A stretch of 64,000 nt of DNA from Hydractinia symbiolongicarpus (Eukaryota > Cnidaria > Hydrozoa > Anthoathecata > Hydractiniidae). The stretch's first letter is position 1, and each line of letters starts with the position of its first letter. Position numbers and translations under genes: made by a program. The notes below the pieces were generated by a model. It worked only from the letters and a program-made list of their open reading frames with translations, was not told where the DNA came from and did not search any database. Shown one piece after another: positions 37,766 to 50,600 of the stretch. The stretch covers positions 5,952,001-6,016,000 of the forward strand of contig NC_079883.1 in NCBI RefSeq assembly GCF_029227915.1, written 5' to 3'.

Positions 37766-38978
37766 CAACAGGCGTCAAAAGCCGCCATATGTGGTATTTT
37801 TTTCGGATTAAACCCCAAATACGATGGCAAAATGGCCCAATGGACATGATGCCGCAAAACTCATGAAATGAACTTCGAGGAAAACGAAGAGGATTATTAC
37901 AACTAAATTTAATTTTGTAAATAATTATACATGTCTACTTGTGATACACCTTTAGGCAACAGGAATAAAAAAAAGAGCGCTAAACATTATTTTTCGCCCT
38001 CTAACAACAAAGAAACAGCGAGTGGACTCGTTAACAGAGTAGATACTCTTATAAAACGAGTTTTAAAAACTTTTTCGTAAGGAAAGTACCAAACCAAGTT
38101 CTTCTTCATCTTTGGTAACTGTTACAAATTCATCCCCGGTACTTGTTATAAATATTATATAACAAAAGGAACAACCGCTTGGTAAACACATAAAACCTCT
38201 TTGTATATGTAAAATCCTGGGCCGCGGTTAAGTCATCGAAAATACTATCTAGGACTTACATCACAAGTCTTCCCGCGATGGTACTGCTTTTCGCTCTTCG
38301 AAGAAATTTTTTATAGCTCATTCCAGCTTTCACACTTCCCCAGTATTATTTTCATCACCGAATTTATGTTTATGTTTATCAATATCCAAAGGTAAACTTG
38401 TTTTTGTTGTGCACCAATGCTTACAATGCTTACAATATTACACCACACGGTCTGTTGATGCGGTCTGGAAAATGCTTATTTTATTTTTAGTGGTTTACCA
38501 ACAACATCAAAATGCGAGTTGTAGATTTGTATAGATCGGGATTTATCGGAGTCAGAAAGGATGTTTTTGTTATATATTGACGTATTTAATAATATGGATT
38601 GAATCCCTCCTACATGACTGACGCTTAAAACAGTATCCGTTAAAATAGGTTTAAATAACATCACAGGGTCTAGTCCTCCGAAAATGGTTCACAAACCATT
38701 TTTTAGAGACTGCTACAGAGACAACTTTTGGATAGATATATAGATATATTTCGCCTATAATAAGAAAAAGTTACATATGCGATAATTGTTCACAATAAAA
38801 TGGCAGAAGAAAGTAGAAAGCATTGAGCCTGTACATTCACATTATTATTTACAACAGCATATAAAATATATATTTATATAAATAAGTCGTCCTCATTTAT
38901 TAGTAATTCCTACGCACTCTTACATACAAATATTGGCTCACAATATTACTATTACGAATTGTTAAGAAGTAACATACT

Positions 38979-39008
38979 GTGTAAGTCATACTGAAGTATG
39001 ACTTACAC
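38979..39008. repeat. Perfect short palindrome
   Basis: gtgtaagtcatac, 4-base loop tgaa, then its exact complement (13-bp arms). Isolated; no associated gene. Confidence 0.7.
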
Positions 39009-39910
39009 GCATTATACTCGCCCGTCATGATCAGAGGTCTGATCGGGGTGAAGCATTCTCTGTTGAGAATGAAATACGGATGTGCTATGATAAATATTCA
39101 CCTATGTAAGAACTAACATGTTGAAAAGTATTATATATTCATAACATTTTTATATCCTCAGTCGAAAATGAATTCCACAACTGGGGTCTATATCAAATTA
39201 ATTGAAACAGAACTAGACCTTGGAATAGTAAAACTTTTTAATCCATTATATTTTTTTATTTGACCTTCGTCTTTGTACAAGACGTAGGTATATTTTATTG
39301 ACTATATGCAAAGAATAAGTACATAAAAATAAAATATATTCTATTGTTACTTGTGCAAATGATCACAGATCTTTATATTGTAAAATGCGCCGCTGAGAAG
39401 CAAATAGTCCTGGGGACGAAGTTGAACAGTGATGTCATTAACAAGAATACAGATTCTTATGTTCTTATATTTGAATTTGAAAACAAAAAACAGTTTTTTC
39501 AGTTTTAAGTTTCTGGTGAATTTATGTAATCTGTTCTGAATTTTATTAAAGATAATAATTTAAGCAGAGAAAATACATTGCCTCTTCCTATCCCTTTTAC
39601 CCTGCAAAGATATCTTGTTCGTCTTAGTCTTCTCCACAATTTAGAAGATAAAATGACTTTGTTTGCAACAGTTCTTTCATCCACACGTTATCTAGAGTCA
39701 CTAAATTATTTAATGCATAAATAGAAGAGAAGTTTTTGTAGTATTTGATTTTTAGAAAAACACGATGTCTCTTTTTTCATCAGTTGTAATTTTTGCTTGT
39801 TTTTCTCGTACTGTTTCGTTATTACGGCTGTGCTTTATTTGCATTCCCAAAAACCAAAGGATACAAGATGTCATGAGTTTCCCCCTTCCTTGCAGTTTTA
39901 TAATATATTT

Positions 39911-40600
39911 CTATTTCTTTTTTTTAAAAAATTTGCGTTTCCAAGAACCTAAGTTAAAGATACAACTGACAAACAAATACGTTATATACGTTCTCATCTT
40001 TCTTTGACTCTTCCAATATGTGTCTACCACTGTTCTTGTAGAAGTTGCGGTTTCCTTAAGCATAAGCTGAAGGGAACTTGTTGCAACTAAAGTTGCTTTT
40101 GCAGGAACATCGTCTTCCATTGACCTCTTTCTTTTTCGCTGCAATATCGTTTTGCACCCCTCTTGTTTTAAAACGTCGTAGCAACTTACTACTGGAACAT
40201 TGATTTCTTAATCTCAAATCATGATGTGAAAACACACAAGCATGATGTATTTGTTCATACTCCATTTGTCGTTCATGTAAAGTTTCTTCTTTCTTCATTA
40301 CAACAACAGCATTGCTTGCCATGCATTCGTTTTATACCACATTGGATGGTGTTCTAGTTGGTGTTTTGTTAATTGTATTTAACAATCATGGCTTTGATTA
40401 GTAGGATCATCTTTTGAATCTGCAGACTAGCGCAATGCATTGTCACAGCACATTTTAGCTATAGGGGGAGTCTTTATGGTGTTAGCAGTGATGATGTCCA
40501 GTTTTCCTTGGATTTGTTCAGTGTCAGGTTAGGGTAAAACCTTTTGCTTCCATAGAGATGTCATTGGAATGTCTGTAGCAGGGCCTTTACGTTGTTTTAT
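39911..40600 (-). pseudogene. Possible decayed coding remnant, unrecognised
   Basis: Minus-strand frames contain protein-like stretches (RRFKTRGVQNDIA; RSMEDDVPAKATL; KGPATDIPMTSLWKQKVLP; DTEQIQGKLDIITANTIKT) broken by frame changes and a stop. Could be a dead transposase or unrelated ORF noise. Confidence 0.25.
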
Positions 40601-41331
40601 TTCTCAACTTTGTTTCTTTTCAAGAGTATTATATCAAGAATTTATTCTTTATCCAAGCAGGTTACTTTGTCTTCTTAATGTATTGTCTAACTCAAACTTC
40701 ACTGTTCAGACGTAGACTTGCTTGCTCTGTGATAACTTTTCATTTTCTGCAACGTACTTTTTCCTTTCTTTTTCTTCTTATCAACTTCAATTGGAGCCAA
40801 CATTCGTTATCTTGTGGCAGAAGAGACATTGGATTTTCTATAACTTACAAGAACTTTATCAATAACCCTCGATCGATCCTTGGTTTTATATGTGTTTCAT
40901 AAACATTTTTGTTAAATAAATATCTCTCATATACGACTTCCCTCTATCTTCAAAGCTTTGTAAAGAATCACGCTATTTGACGCCAATAAAGGTCCAGTGG
41001 TTGCGTACCAAGCTCGATCCCATGACTGTTTACAGCGAACTATGAACTTGCTGTTCAATGAGCAATAATAAAACAGTGGGACAGTTTCGAATTGTACCTA
41101 TCAATAAACCAAAGAGTTAGACGTATGGCTTCTCACATTGCTTATATATTGTTCTAATCAGCTTGTCCCCAAGGATTCTTCGGTTTTCTACGTCGGTACG
41201 GGACTTGATTCTGGACCTGATTCTGGCTGGTCATGTGATTTCAATATATAGTTATAAAAACGAGTAAGTATGAGAATAAATATTTTTTCACGTACAATTA
41301 TTTTAAAGTGGTATATAATTTGACAAATTAA

Positions 41332-41337
41332 TTTATT
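41332..41337 (-). promoter_or_regulatory. Candidate polyadenylation signal for ENTPD
   Basis: AATAAA on the minus strand (tttatt on plus), about 295 bases past the ENTPD stop codon. Confidence 0.4.
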
Positions 41338-41630
41338 CTATTTACTTAATAAGTTTTTAAAAATTACGTGCTTTTTACAGTTCTCCGTTTGATGAGATAC
41401 TCACGTCTTTTATGGCAACCAATAAGATTTAATCTCCCTAGTAACAACCAGCAAGGGTCGTTACTAGGCAACCAGCAAGGGTCGTATCTGTGTTGAAGCA
41501 TCCAAGGAGATTCTCGTCTTCCTTTGCGTATTAATATGATACATCTCGGTGAAGGTTCTCTCCCCATGTACGTTCTGTAGACCAGAACATAACAATATCC
41601 AAATATTTTATCAATAATTTATCCAATTGT

Positions 41631-44600
41631 CTATAAATTAATTGATTGTGGATTAACGTTGTTGTTAGAATTGTTGATACTCCATTCTCTTCTAAAGTAG
41701 TCACGTGATCGAACTATCAGAACAAAGCCTATTACTATAAATAGGACAGAGACAACTATAAATAGATTGAAGACCAAGCTTGATATTTTTCTTGATCGTT
41801 CCACTAAAACAGGCGACATTTCATCAACATGATTCAACATGGAGCCGACTGTCCATACTAATCGTTCGCCATTTATCTGAAGAAACAGAAACAGATACTA
41901 ACAAGGTATATCAAGTTTAAAATATATTAAAACCATATTAAAAACTTCGTCTCCAGGACAAATATTCGTACCTTTGAAGTCAGGGACGGTGAACGGTCCT
42001 GGGGACAAGGTTGTCACAGGCGAACACATAATTTACACCATGCAGTTAACACTCACCTTTCGTTTGAATTGCACAGTTCCTTTTCCGCCCAACTTCAATA
42101 TATCGTTCATGATATAGTAATTGTACACGTCATTGAGACAGTAGTTAACTGCAAAATCAGTGAAAGATTTCATCTTTTTCAACTACAGAGAAAAAACGTT
42201 CTGTATGCTCTGCAATCATGAACATAGTAAGTTGTTGATTGGTCAGAAGAGACACAGCTAACTTTTACAACATTGGGAAAAAACGTGTTAATTTTGAATT
42301 GCTTAACATTTATAATAATGCATAAATCTACTTACACGTTGAAATGTATAGCTACATAGCGTCATAGTTGCATTCATGTAGCTCGTCAAAGTGGTTGGTT
42401 GTGGGATATTTAAGAAGGACGATGAGAAATATACTCCCCCACCAATGGCCTAAATTGAACCCAAAAAATAGTATAACATTTCTCTATATTAATGCTGTAT
42501 TTTAGGGAATAAATCATGTTTGCGTTAACCAAGCAAGCAAGGAAGCAAGGAACAAATTTTAAACTTAAAAAAGACAGTGGTGGCGAAGGGGGAAGGGGAG
42601 AGGGAAGTTGTTTTTGTACTTCGACTTTTTAAAACGACAACAAAAACGATAAATGAGCATCTATGATTTTTTTAAAATTTTGGCCCCTCTTTTTAAGAAT
42701 TGATTTACTGTCTTTTAACGATTCTAATTATGTATAACGATGGAAACATTTATATGCTGTATTTTCCGAATAAACATCTCCAAAAAAGCCTTTAAAAACA
42801 GATTTTGAATACAATCGTTCCTCGTGAATAAAATCTCTTTACAACACAGTTCAAAACTCTTCAAATGCATTATATATTTATCGGAACGATTTTATAATCA
42901 CGAAAATTTCAAAAAAAAGGAAAAAAAATAGACGAGCAATATGGGTGTGTTGAAACTTTTCTGCCTTTTTGTATTAATACCTCCCTTTTCTTTAATTAAA
43001 CGCTCTTAGAATATGTTATTTTTATGGTTTATTTTTAAAGAACGCCTGGGCTTCGTACACGAGAAAATAAAGTAGTCGGATAAATGGTTTTTGTTCAGTA
43101 GTAAGGTTATTCTTATTTTGCTACTATTTTTTTGAAAGGAGAGAACAGATTCAACTTAATAGCCACGAAGCTCTATTGTTATAAACAATTTAAATGTCAT
43201 ACGAACAGTAATATAAAAATCCACATCGATTGTAATAGGTATGTGTAATTTTGCACATATGACGATTGCGTAGTTAAACTTACTGTAAACAGTCCTGCAG
43301 CATGTTCTTGTAAAAAATCATTCTCTTTGCACTCGTCTTTAGTACATAAGCTTTCATTGTGCATCTTTTTGATAGTGTTAAGACATTGTGTGTAATTGCT
43401 TGTTCCAACCAACGTGTACGAAGTTGTTCCTACAGAAAGAGAGAACAACCTAAACTGAGACTGAAAGCTTTTCGGAACGCTTGTTTCAACACAATCATGA
43501 TTTAGACACATTCTCAAACAATGTTCCGCTCTTCATGCACCTAGTGCAATAGTTCTAATTTTCTTCAAAAACGTCATTTCCAGGAGCGCTCTTTTAAAGG
43601 ATTATCGGAAAAAGTCACCAGGGATGAGGTTGATATTGTTTTCAAACAGGCTTTTAGAGGGTTTCATATCTCCTATGTCAATCACTAGCAAACGCGCAAA
43701 AAATAAATCTTCACGAATCTTTTGAAGGATTTTTTTAATTTTTCTTCTCTTATTTTTTTCAGTAAATTTCCTTTTTGTATTCGTTGGAAATAATGGCCAC
43801 CCTAATAGGCTCGAAATAAATTAAAATTAAATTTAAAAGATACTAATACATTGATGGAAATATTTATTTGCAAAAAAAACTTAAAATAGTTCATTCGCGA
43901 AAAAAAAATAATCGCGAAATATCTCCGTATGACAAAATCGAAAATATACTTTGCCAATTTTTTTGGACCTTAAACCGTAAAATACGTCTTTCAACTTAAT
44001 GTATAAGATAAATCCAATCGATCCTCATACAACAGAAGACAACAGTTAGTTGGAACGAGATTGAGCTAGCACATCCTTCTAGGTCAAACAACAAGTTGTC
44101 ATATATTTTGCTTGGGAATGAAGTCTACTCTGTTTTATGTCACATCAACTTATAACCTTGTCCCCAGGATCTTGTAGCCCCCGAGCCATTATTACGGAGC
44201 GGCTAAATCTCCGCCACTATCAAATTCATCGAAAAGGTAAAACATCTTGCGAACGAGGTTCATCAACTTAGCTCCCAGTTTATTTATTTATGCATAATAC
44301 TAATAGATACTTTGATGAGAACTCACCGTGCGCCGCCATGGCTTTGTCATCAACTAACATCCGCACACATGCTTCTTTCCATATGCTGGATTGTACTGTG
44401 ACGTTGTATCCTTGAAATAAACACGGATCTTCTATTGTTGATGAAAAGTTGGCTTCCTAAAGTAAAAGTAAGTACAGTATTTTGCACTTCGTGATCGATT
44501 CTGATTAGCATAATTGTGACAAGCGAAAAATAGGGTTTTACGAGACACAAAAAATTGATTAGGTAGAATCTGAATGTTTGGGTAGCACGGTAACATCATT

Positions 44601-47600
44601 TCTACGCCGCCATTATTAAACTGACTAGTCATTAGCCTGTGGAAGTATTTTGGTTCACAGACCGACTGAAAGACAGACAGGCAAGCGAGGGTACAAATTT
44701 TATGCGGTTGCAAAAACGACTTGCGAGTTTGTAAGCTGTTTTTTTTTTCTTCGCATTAAAGTAAGGCACCGTACACATTTGCGAGTAACGCTTACGTCAA
44801 ACAACTGCACAAACTAAGTGTTTCTGTGATTAATCCTTCACGTATTCACGTCCTTGCTTTTAGAAATTTTTTATAGGGATAAATAACAAAGTGGACATTA
44901 CCCCTTTTTAAATCGAAACCGTACCTTTATGACAAAAGCTCTATATTTTTTTATGAACTCTGTAGCGCCAAAACAAAGATACGAATGTGCATATATATTA
45001 TACTTCTTTCCGTTAAACTTTACTTCATCTTTATGCGCAGATGGTATAGCCGCAGGTGTATGAGACTCGAAAGACAATTGCAAGGATGTGCTGCCTAACT
45101 CCAGTAAGCCAGAAGTATTCTAAAAGAAAGTTTTGTTGAATAACTTATAATCACAACGTCACAACACACAAAAATTCAGAATTAAAAATGAGATATTCAG
45201 AAAACAACTCAGATAACGAAAGAAGAGAAGATGGTGGAGTATTTCCTCAACTTTTAAGTTTTTCTCGGGATAGTTTATTTTTGTAAACATAAAATTCTAC
45301 CTGCTTTGTTTGAAGTAAAGAATTTATAGTTGTCCATGAGTAAGCTGCTTCTTTTTTTCCTGGTAAAGTTCCAACCATTTTAACAAGGAAACTTCCATTA
45401 TTTAAAACCCCACGAACTGTTTTCCATATGTTTTTACTGCTACTTTCGTTAAGAAGCCTACAAAAAGAAGTAGCAAAGAAATGACGCTGCATTGTCCAGT
45501 AAGATTTTTTAACTATGTCAACAATTCTCGTACCAAAGGAGGAAGAAATTTCATGCTCTACCATTTTCTTACAAGGAGACAATTCAACATTTCTTTCTGT
45601 ACCATTTTTTTTTTTGCTTTTAATTTTTTAGAGAAAGAGGTACTATTTCTTTTAAAATGAAAAGCAGGATAATAACAACTTCGGGCAAAAAAGGCGCCCC
45701 TAATAACTTTCAAAAAGTGAAAAAAAAAAACAATAAAAAAACACAATATTCCTTTCGCTTAATAGCCGCAAGCAACAACAAGACGTATGATATACGTAAA
45801 CAACCTCGCGAATAAAGTTTACAAGAAGCTGTCTATTAAATTGTGATTTTTGTTACGAAGTTAGACACGACATTTTGCTAATCAGATAGGCAATAATATT
45901 TGTTACGCACTACGCAGTTATTTTTCAAAATTGATTTGTGAGATCTTTTTGAATGGAAAATTCCTCGAATAGTCAATTTTTGATGGGTCAGTCTGGGGTA
46001 AACTGACTGACAGAAAGAAGAAAAACCACAAGCCCCACCTAAAATTTGCGAAATTCAATAATTCAGTACTCCCCCCCCCCCCCAAAAAAAAAACAAACAA
46101 ACAAAAAAACAAAAAAAACGGGGAATAAGAAAGTCACTCAGTGAGAAAAAGCAAAATAAAAAAATAAAAAATAATGTATGAGTAAATTTTAATTGTTCGA
46201 AAAAAATAGCTGCAGTTAAAAAAAATTATTACCAGAATTGTCACAAAGAATCCTGTGCACTTTTCGCGCGGAGACAATTAACAACAAACGGAATCGGAAA
46301 ATTTACGTTCTTTCGGAGTGTTTCCGAAACCATATTTCTCTACGTTGGCGTGTCATTAGCGTAGCAAAAAGAATTTCGTTCTTGTTATTATTAATATATG
46401 GTGGAGCGTCTTCGTTTTCCTCTTAAGTTTTGTTGTGGAAATTTAATTTTTCGCAGACTACTTTCCAGGCATTTGAGGAGACCTTAATTTTGCCTACATT
46501 CACTTTTGAAAAATTTGGTGGAAACACCTTTAATTTACAAGTTAGTTAAATAACGCTTTTGAACACTTATCTTATCTTTTTAAAAATAAAACAAAAAAAA
46601 AAGTAAAAATAGTTACCAAGATAAGATTCGAACACACGACTACTCCCATGTCGGTGCTCAGAGAGGGAAAAATTTCCATTCTCGTAGGACACATTTGCGT
46701 TTTAATACAAGCTCACGAGCTACCAAGATAAGATTCGAACACACGACTACTCCCATGTCGGTGCTCAGAGAGGGAAAAATTTCCATTCTCGTAGGACACA
46801 TTTGCGTTTTAATACAAGCTCACGAGCTTGTAATGAGTTTTGGTAATACAATAATTAAATCATTTTTAGATGATTTAACATTCAGAAAGTGAGATTTGCA
46901 AGGCCAACCATGGTAGCCTTTTAGGTAGATACTATTTTATCGCTCCTTCCCCCGCCTAATTGTGTGGTTTTCTATAGGTTTAACAGACTAAAAGAATTGC
47001 ACGGCTCTGTGAATTTTCAACTTATTCAAAGTATTGTAGTTGTTTTGAAGAGGTTTATTCAGTATTAAAACAGAGTAAATAAAAAATTATTGAAGATATA
47101 ATTTCAGTTTGTCTGTTCAGTATTCATATTGCTGTGGAAAGTTTATCATTTCTTGAACATGATAGTTTAGTAGGCGACGTTTCGGGAGATCGTTCTCCCA
47201 TCATCGGGAAAAGTAAAATGATGTTGCGCATGTATTTATATAATTGCAGAGGATCGGAATTCATGAAATTCATGAAAATTAACCAATCAGAAACAAGCTG
47301 ATAATTACAGTTAATTACGGTAATTAACATTTTCGGACCTAGATGTAGGCAACTACTTCTTCTGTAGGGCTGGTAACCAAATCTCAGGACGTTTATACGA
47401 GATGCTGTTAATGTGTTTGTTACGTGCTACACTGTTGATGGTTTCTTTAATCTTCCTGACCGTTGTTTTGGACTCTCTGTCAATGATTTTCTTCTCATCC
47501 CAATTAAACTGATGACTTCTGCTCCAGCTGTGGTTCGCAATTTCGTTTTTCTTCACATCTCCGTTTCTCACTGCGCGCATATGTTCTTGTACTCTTTGCT

Positions 47601-50600
47601 TAAACTTTCTTTTTGTTTCGCCTATGTACACTGCATCACAATCTTTACACGGGATTTCGTAAACAACATTGCATTGTTCTTCCATGTTTATTTTGTCTTT
47701 TGCTTTAGACAAAGTGCTTCTTAGGGTGTCTTTAGAGTTAAGAATGCATTTGATCTTGTGTTGCCTTAAAACTCGACGAATGATCTCGCTAGTACCTGGT
47801 ACAAAGGGTAGGAATGGTGATGCGATGAAATCCTCTGATGTTTCCTTGTTGTCTCCGTTGCATCTTCTCTTCATTTTATTTTCTACTTGCGCGATGACTG
47901 TATCCATTTGCGATTAATGCATTTCTTATACGTCGAATTTCTTCTTTCCTCTCCTGTTTGTCACTTACTACGCTGTTGGCACGATTCAGTAATGAAGATA
48001 TGACACTTTCTTTGCAAGATTTCTGATGGTTTGATTTCCTGGACACTTTGGTCAAACGCAAAAATGGTTCCATTTCAGTTTCAGTGAATCGTAAACCAAC
48101 ACACACTGACCAGTACCTTTACTTCGAATCAAACCATTTTACTTTGCCCGATGATGGGAAAAGGATCTCCCGAAACGTCGCCTACTAAACTATCATGTTC
48201 AAGAAATGATAAACTTTCCACAGCAATAAAGAAGAAATTTTAATTTCAAATGGGAGCAATTCCAAGAAGCTACCTCATTCCAGCTGTTCCTGACATGTAA
48301 ATTGGTGTTGAACCTTCAACTTGCAAAGGAACCTGCTTTTCAGCTTTTTCCAAACAACGGTTTAGTGGTGCAGCGATTTCATTTTCACGACCAACAAATT
48401 TTGCTAATCCGTTATCTACAGGTAAACAAGACAAAAGTAAGCAAGACAAAAGGACGAACGTACATAACATCCTCACGTGGAGTTTCTGTAAATACCAGTA
48501 TTCGTATGTTCATACAAGAACATGAGATTTTGTTTCGAAACTTACTATCCGTAAATGAAATTGTAATTAAACTTGTTGACATAAAATAACATTATGTTTA
48601 ACAAGCGTTTTTTTTTTACATATCTGTGCGTATCTATTCAAAAATATGATTTACAAGCCTTAGGATTGTAATAAACAGCGCTTTAGTTTCTTCGACAGTA
48701 AGCTTCTATTTTTAAGCTTTTTAAATGTCGATCTAAGATCATTAAAGAAACTTACCTTCGCATTTGATATATTCCAATTCTTTCATCTTATTATCCGTGT
48801 ATTCGTACACTGCCATTCGTGTTCCTGAACCTCCAGCATCAAATATAATGCCAAAGCGACCCTAAAAAATCATGTTAATGCAAATACCTTGCCGCACCTC
48901 GATGTGGTGTGGTCATCAGTTAGTTACTTTTCTTCGCAGAGTCATCTCTACGCCCAAATGCTTGTAAGGATAATGCTGCTGAGTTAGGTGAGAACTATAA
49001 TCTTTTTACGGAAGAAGGAAGGAGAATGGCAAGACAGAGACTTATTAAGGCAGATGGCGAAACCTGCCTCTTAGCAAAATTCTAATTACTCAAAAAGAAA
49101 TACAAAAAATACGAAAATGAAACTAACAAAATAAACACAAATGCTAGATATGAGAATAATAAAGTTCAACTGAACCGAGCACCTTATTTTGTGTTTTATA
49201 CAGACAACTTTGGTTTTGTTAAACGATTGAGTTCAAACATTTTAAGTTAGACACTTTCACTGTTAAAGAGTTTTCGCTCGGTAATTCTTGATTGCGAAAG
49301 TTAAAAATTCGCGACATAACCCTAACAAAGTTACAAAATTCGCGACATAACCTCTTATAAAGAACGCTATAGGCCCTACGTTAGAGTTAGCACGTGTAAG
49401 TCATATAGTGAATTATATTAGCCCTAATTTTCATGTATTCTTATGATTTTTATATGTCGATCTGTGGTTCTATCAACATATCGCAGATTGAAGTAATCTC
49501 AGAATTTACCTTAATATTTGGTGTGATTTAATTTTTTATAGTCAAAATACGACATGAGAGCTAGTTGTAAAATTTAGTCCATTAGACTAAAGGACAACTC
49601 AAGTTATATACTACTTGGAATAAGAATGATATAAATAAACAGGCAAAATATGTAAACGAAAGTAAAACCCTAAAAGTACGATCTGGATTTATTTTCTAAT
49701 CTTTCATTTTCTACTTTCATTATTTAATGAGAAAATTTATTGTGATAATTGTTACGTGAAGAACAAACAATGCAGTTAGTATGATAACGTTACTTAAAAG
49801 TATAGCTTTTAATTATTAAATGTCACGATTAGTTTTTTGTATACGTGGTTTATTTTAGCTCAGGATACCCTTTCATTTCCTGCTAACCGCGGGTTGTCTT
49901 GGTTACTATTTTGGAAAGGCTATATTTGAGATCTAGTCATTTTCGGACACTGCATGTTAGATTTTCTAATTTTCTACAAGATCAAGTGGTTTTGTGGCTG
50001 CCAGTGAAACTTTAACTTCGTCCCAAGGGCTTTTTAGGTATATATATTAGTACGGAACCTGAAAAAGTCCCAATATAAAAAACCTAAAAAGTCCTGGAGA
50101 CAAGGTTGAACGAAACTTATGCATTACTAAAATAGAATAAAAGAATAAAAATTCTTCAGAACTGACCACACTAAAAACCTATTTCGGATTGAGAGATTGA
50201 ACAGTTTTAAACCAAACAAATATGTTTTGGTCATACGTTAATTTTTTTTTCAAAATAGTCTATTAAGTCCCGTTTGGGCTTTCGCTTTTTTAGGTTAATA
50301 ATATTTTTTGTATTTACTCAAAATTATACAAGTTAAAGTGATTTTGGCATTCATGTTTCACGAAAAAGAATGAAATGTATACATACCCTGAGTATCTTTG
50401 TGTCTTCTTTGGATCTATACACACCAAGTAGTGACGCAGCAAGTACACCCAATAAGATGAGGAAGATACCGACAGCAAGAAGTTTCCCTAAAATATTTTT
50501 TTTAAATTTTTAAATTGATCTAATATTGAATTATAGTCAGCGGGACGTTGCGTGACCTTTTGTAAAGTATGTATTAAAATGTCGTTAGCGTACCCTAAAT

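Larger units (their letters stand above)
36523..41330. other. Intergenic region between COQ8 and ENTPD
   Basis: No confident gene. 37228-37524 (plus) is a 98-codon ORF without recognisable domains. 39911-40600 (minus) reads like decayed coding sequence. Small palindromes lie at 37693-37765 and 38979-39008. Confidence 0.5.
47129..48226 (-). mobile_element. Penelope-like fragment with 92-bp inverted termini
   Basis: Minus-strand coding remnant: [20 protein letters not shown] and [13 protein letters not shown] in one frame (47876-48106), then [50 protein letters not shown] in another (47353-47907): the C-terminal RT and GIY-YIG endonuclease of a Penelope-like element, with one frameshift. It is bounded by inverted repeats 47129-47220 and 48135-48226 (ttgctgtggaaagtttatca ... 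aagtaaaatg). The catalytic RT core is absent, so it is non-autonomous. It lies in ENTPD intron 4. Confidence 0.88.
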
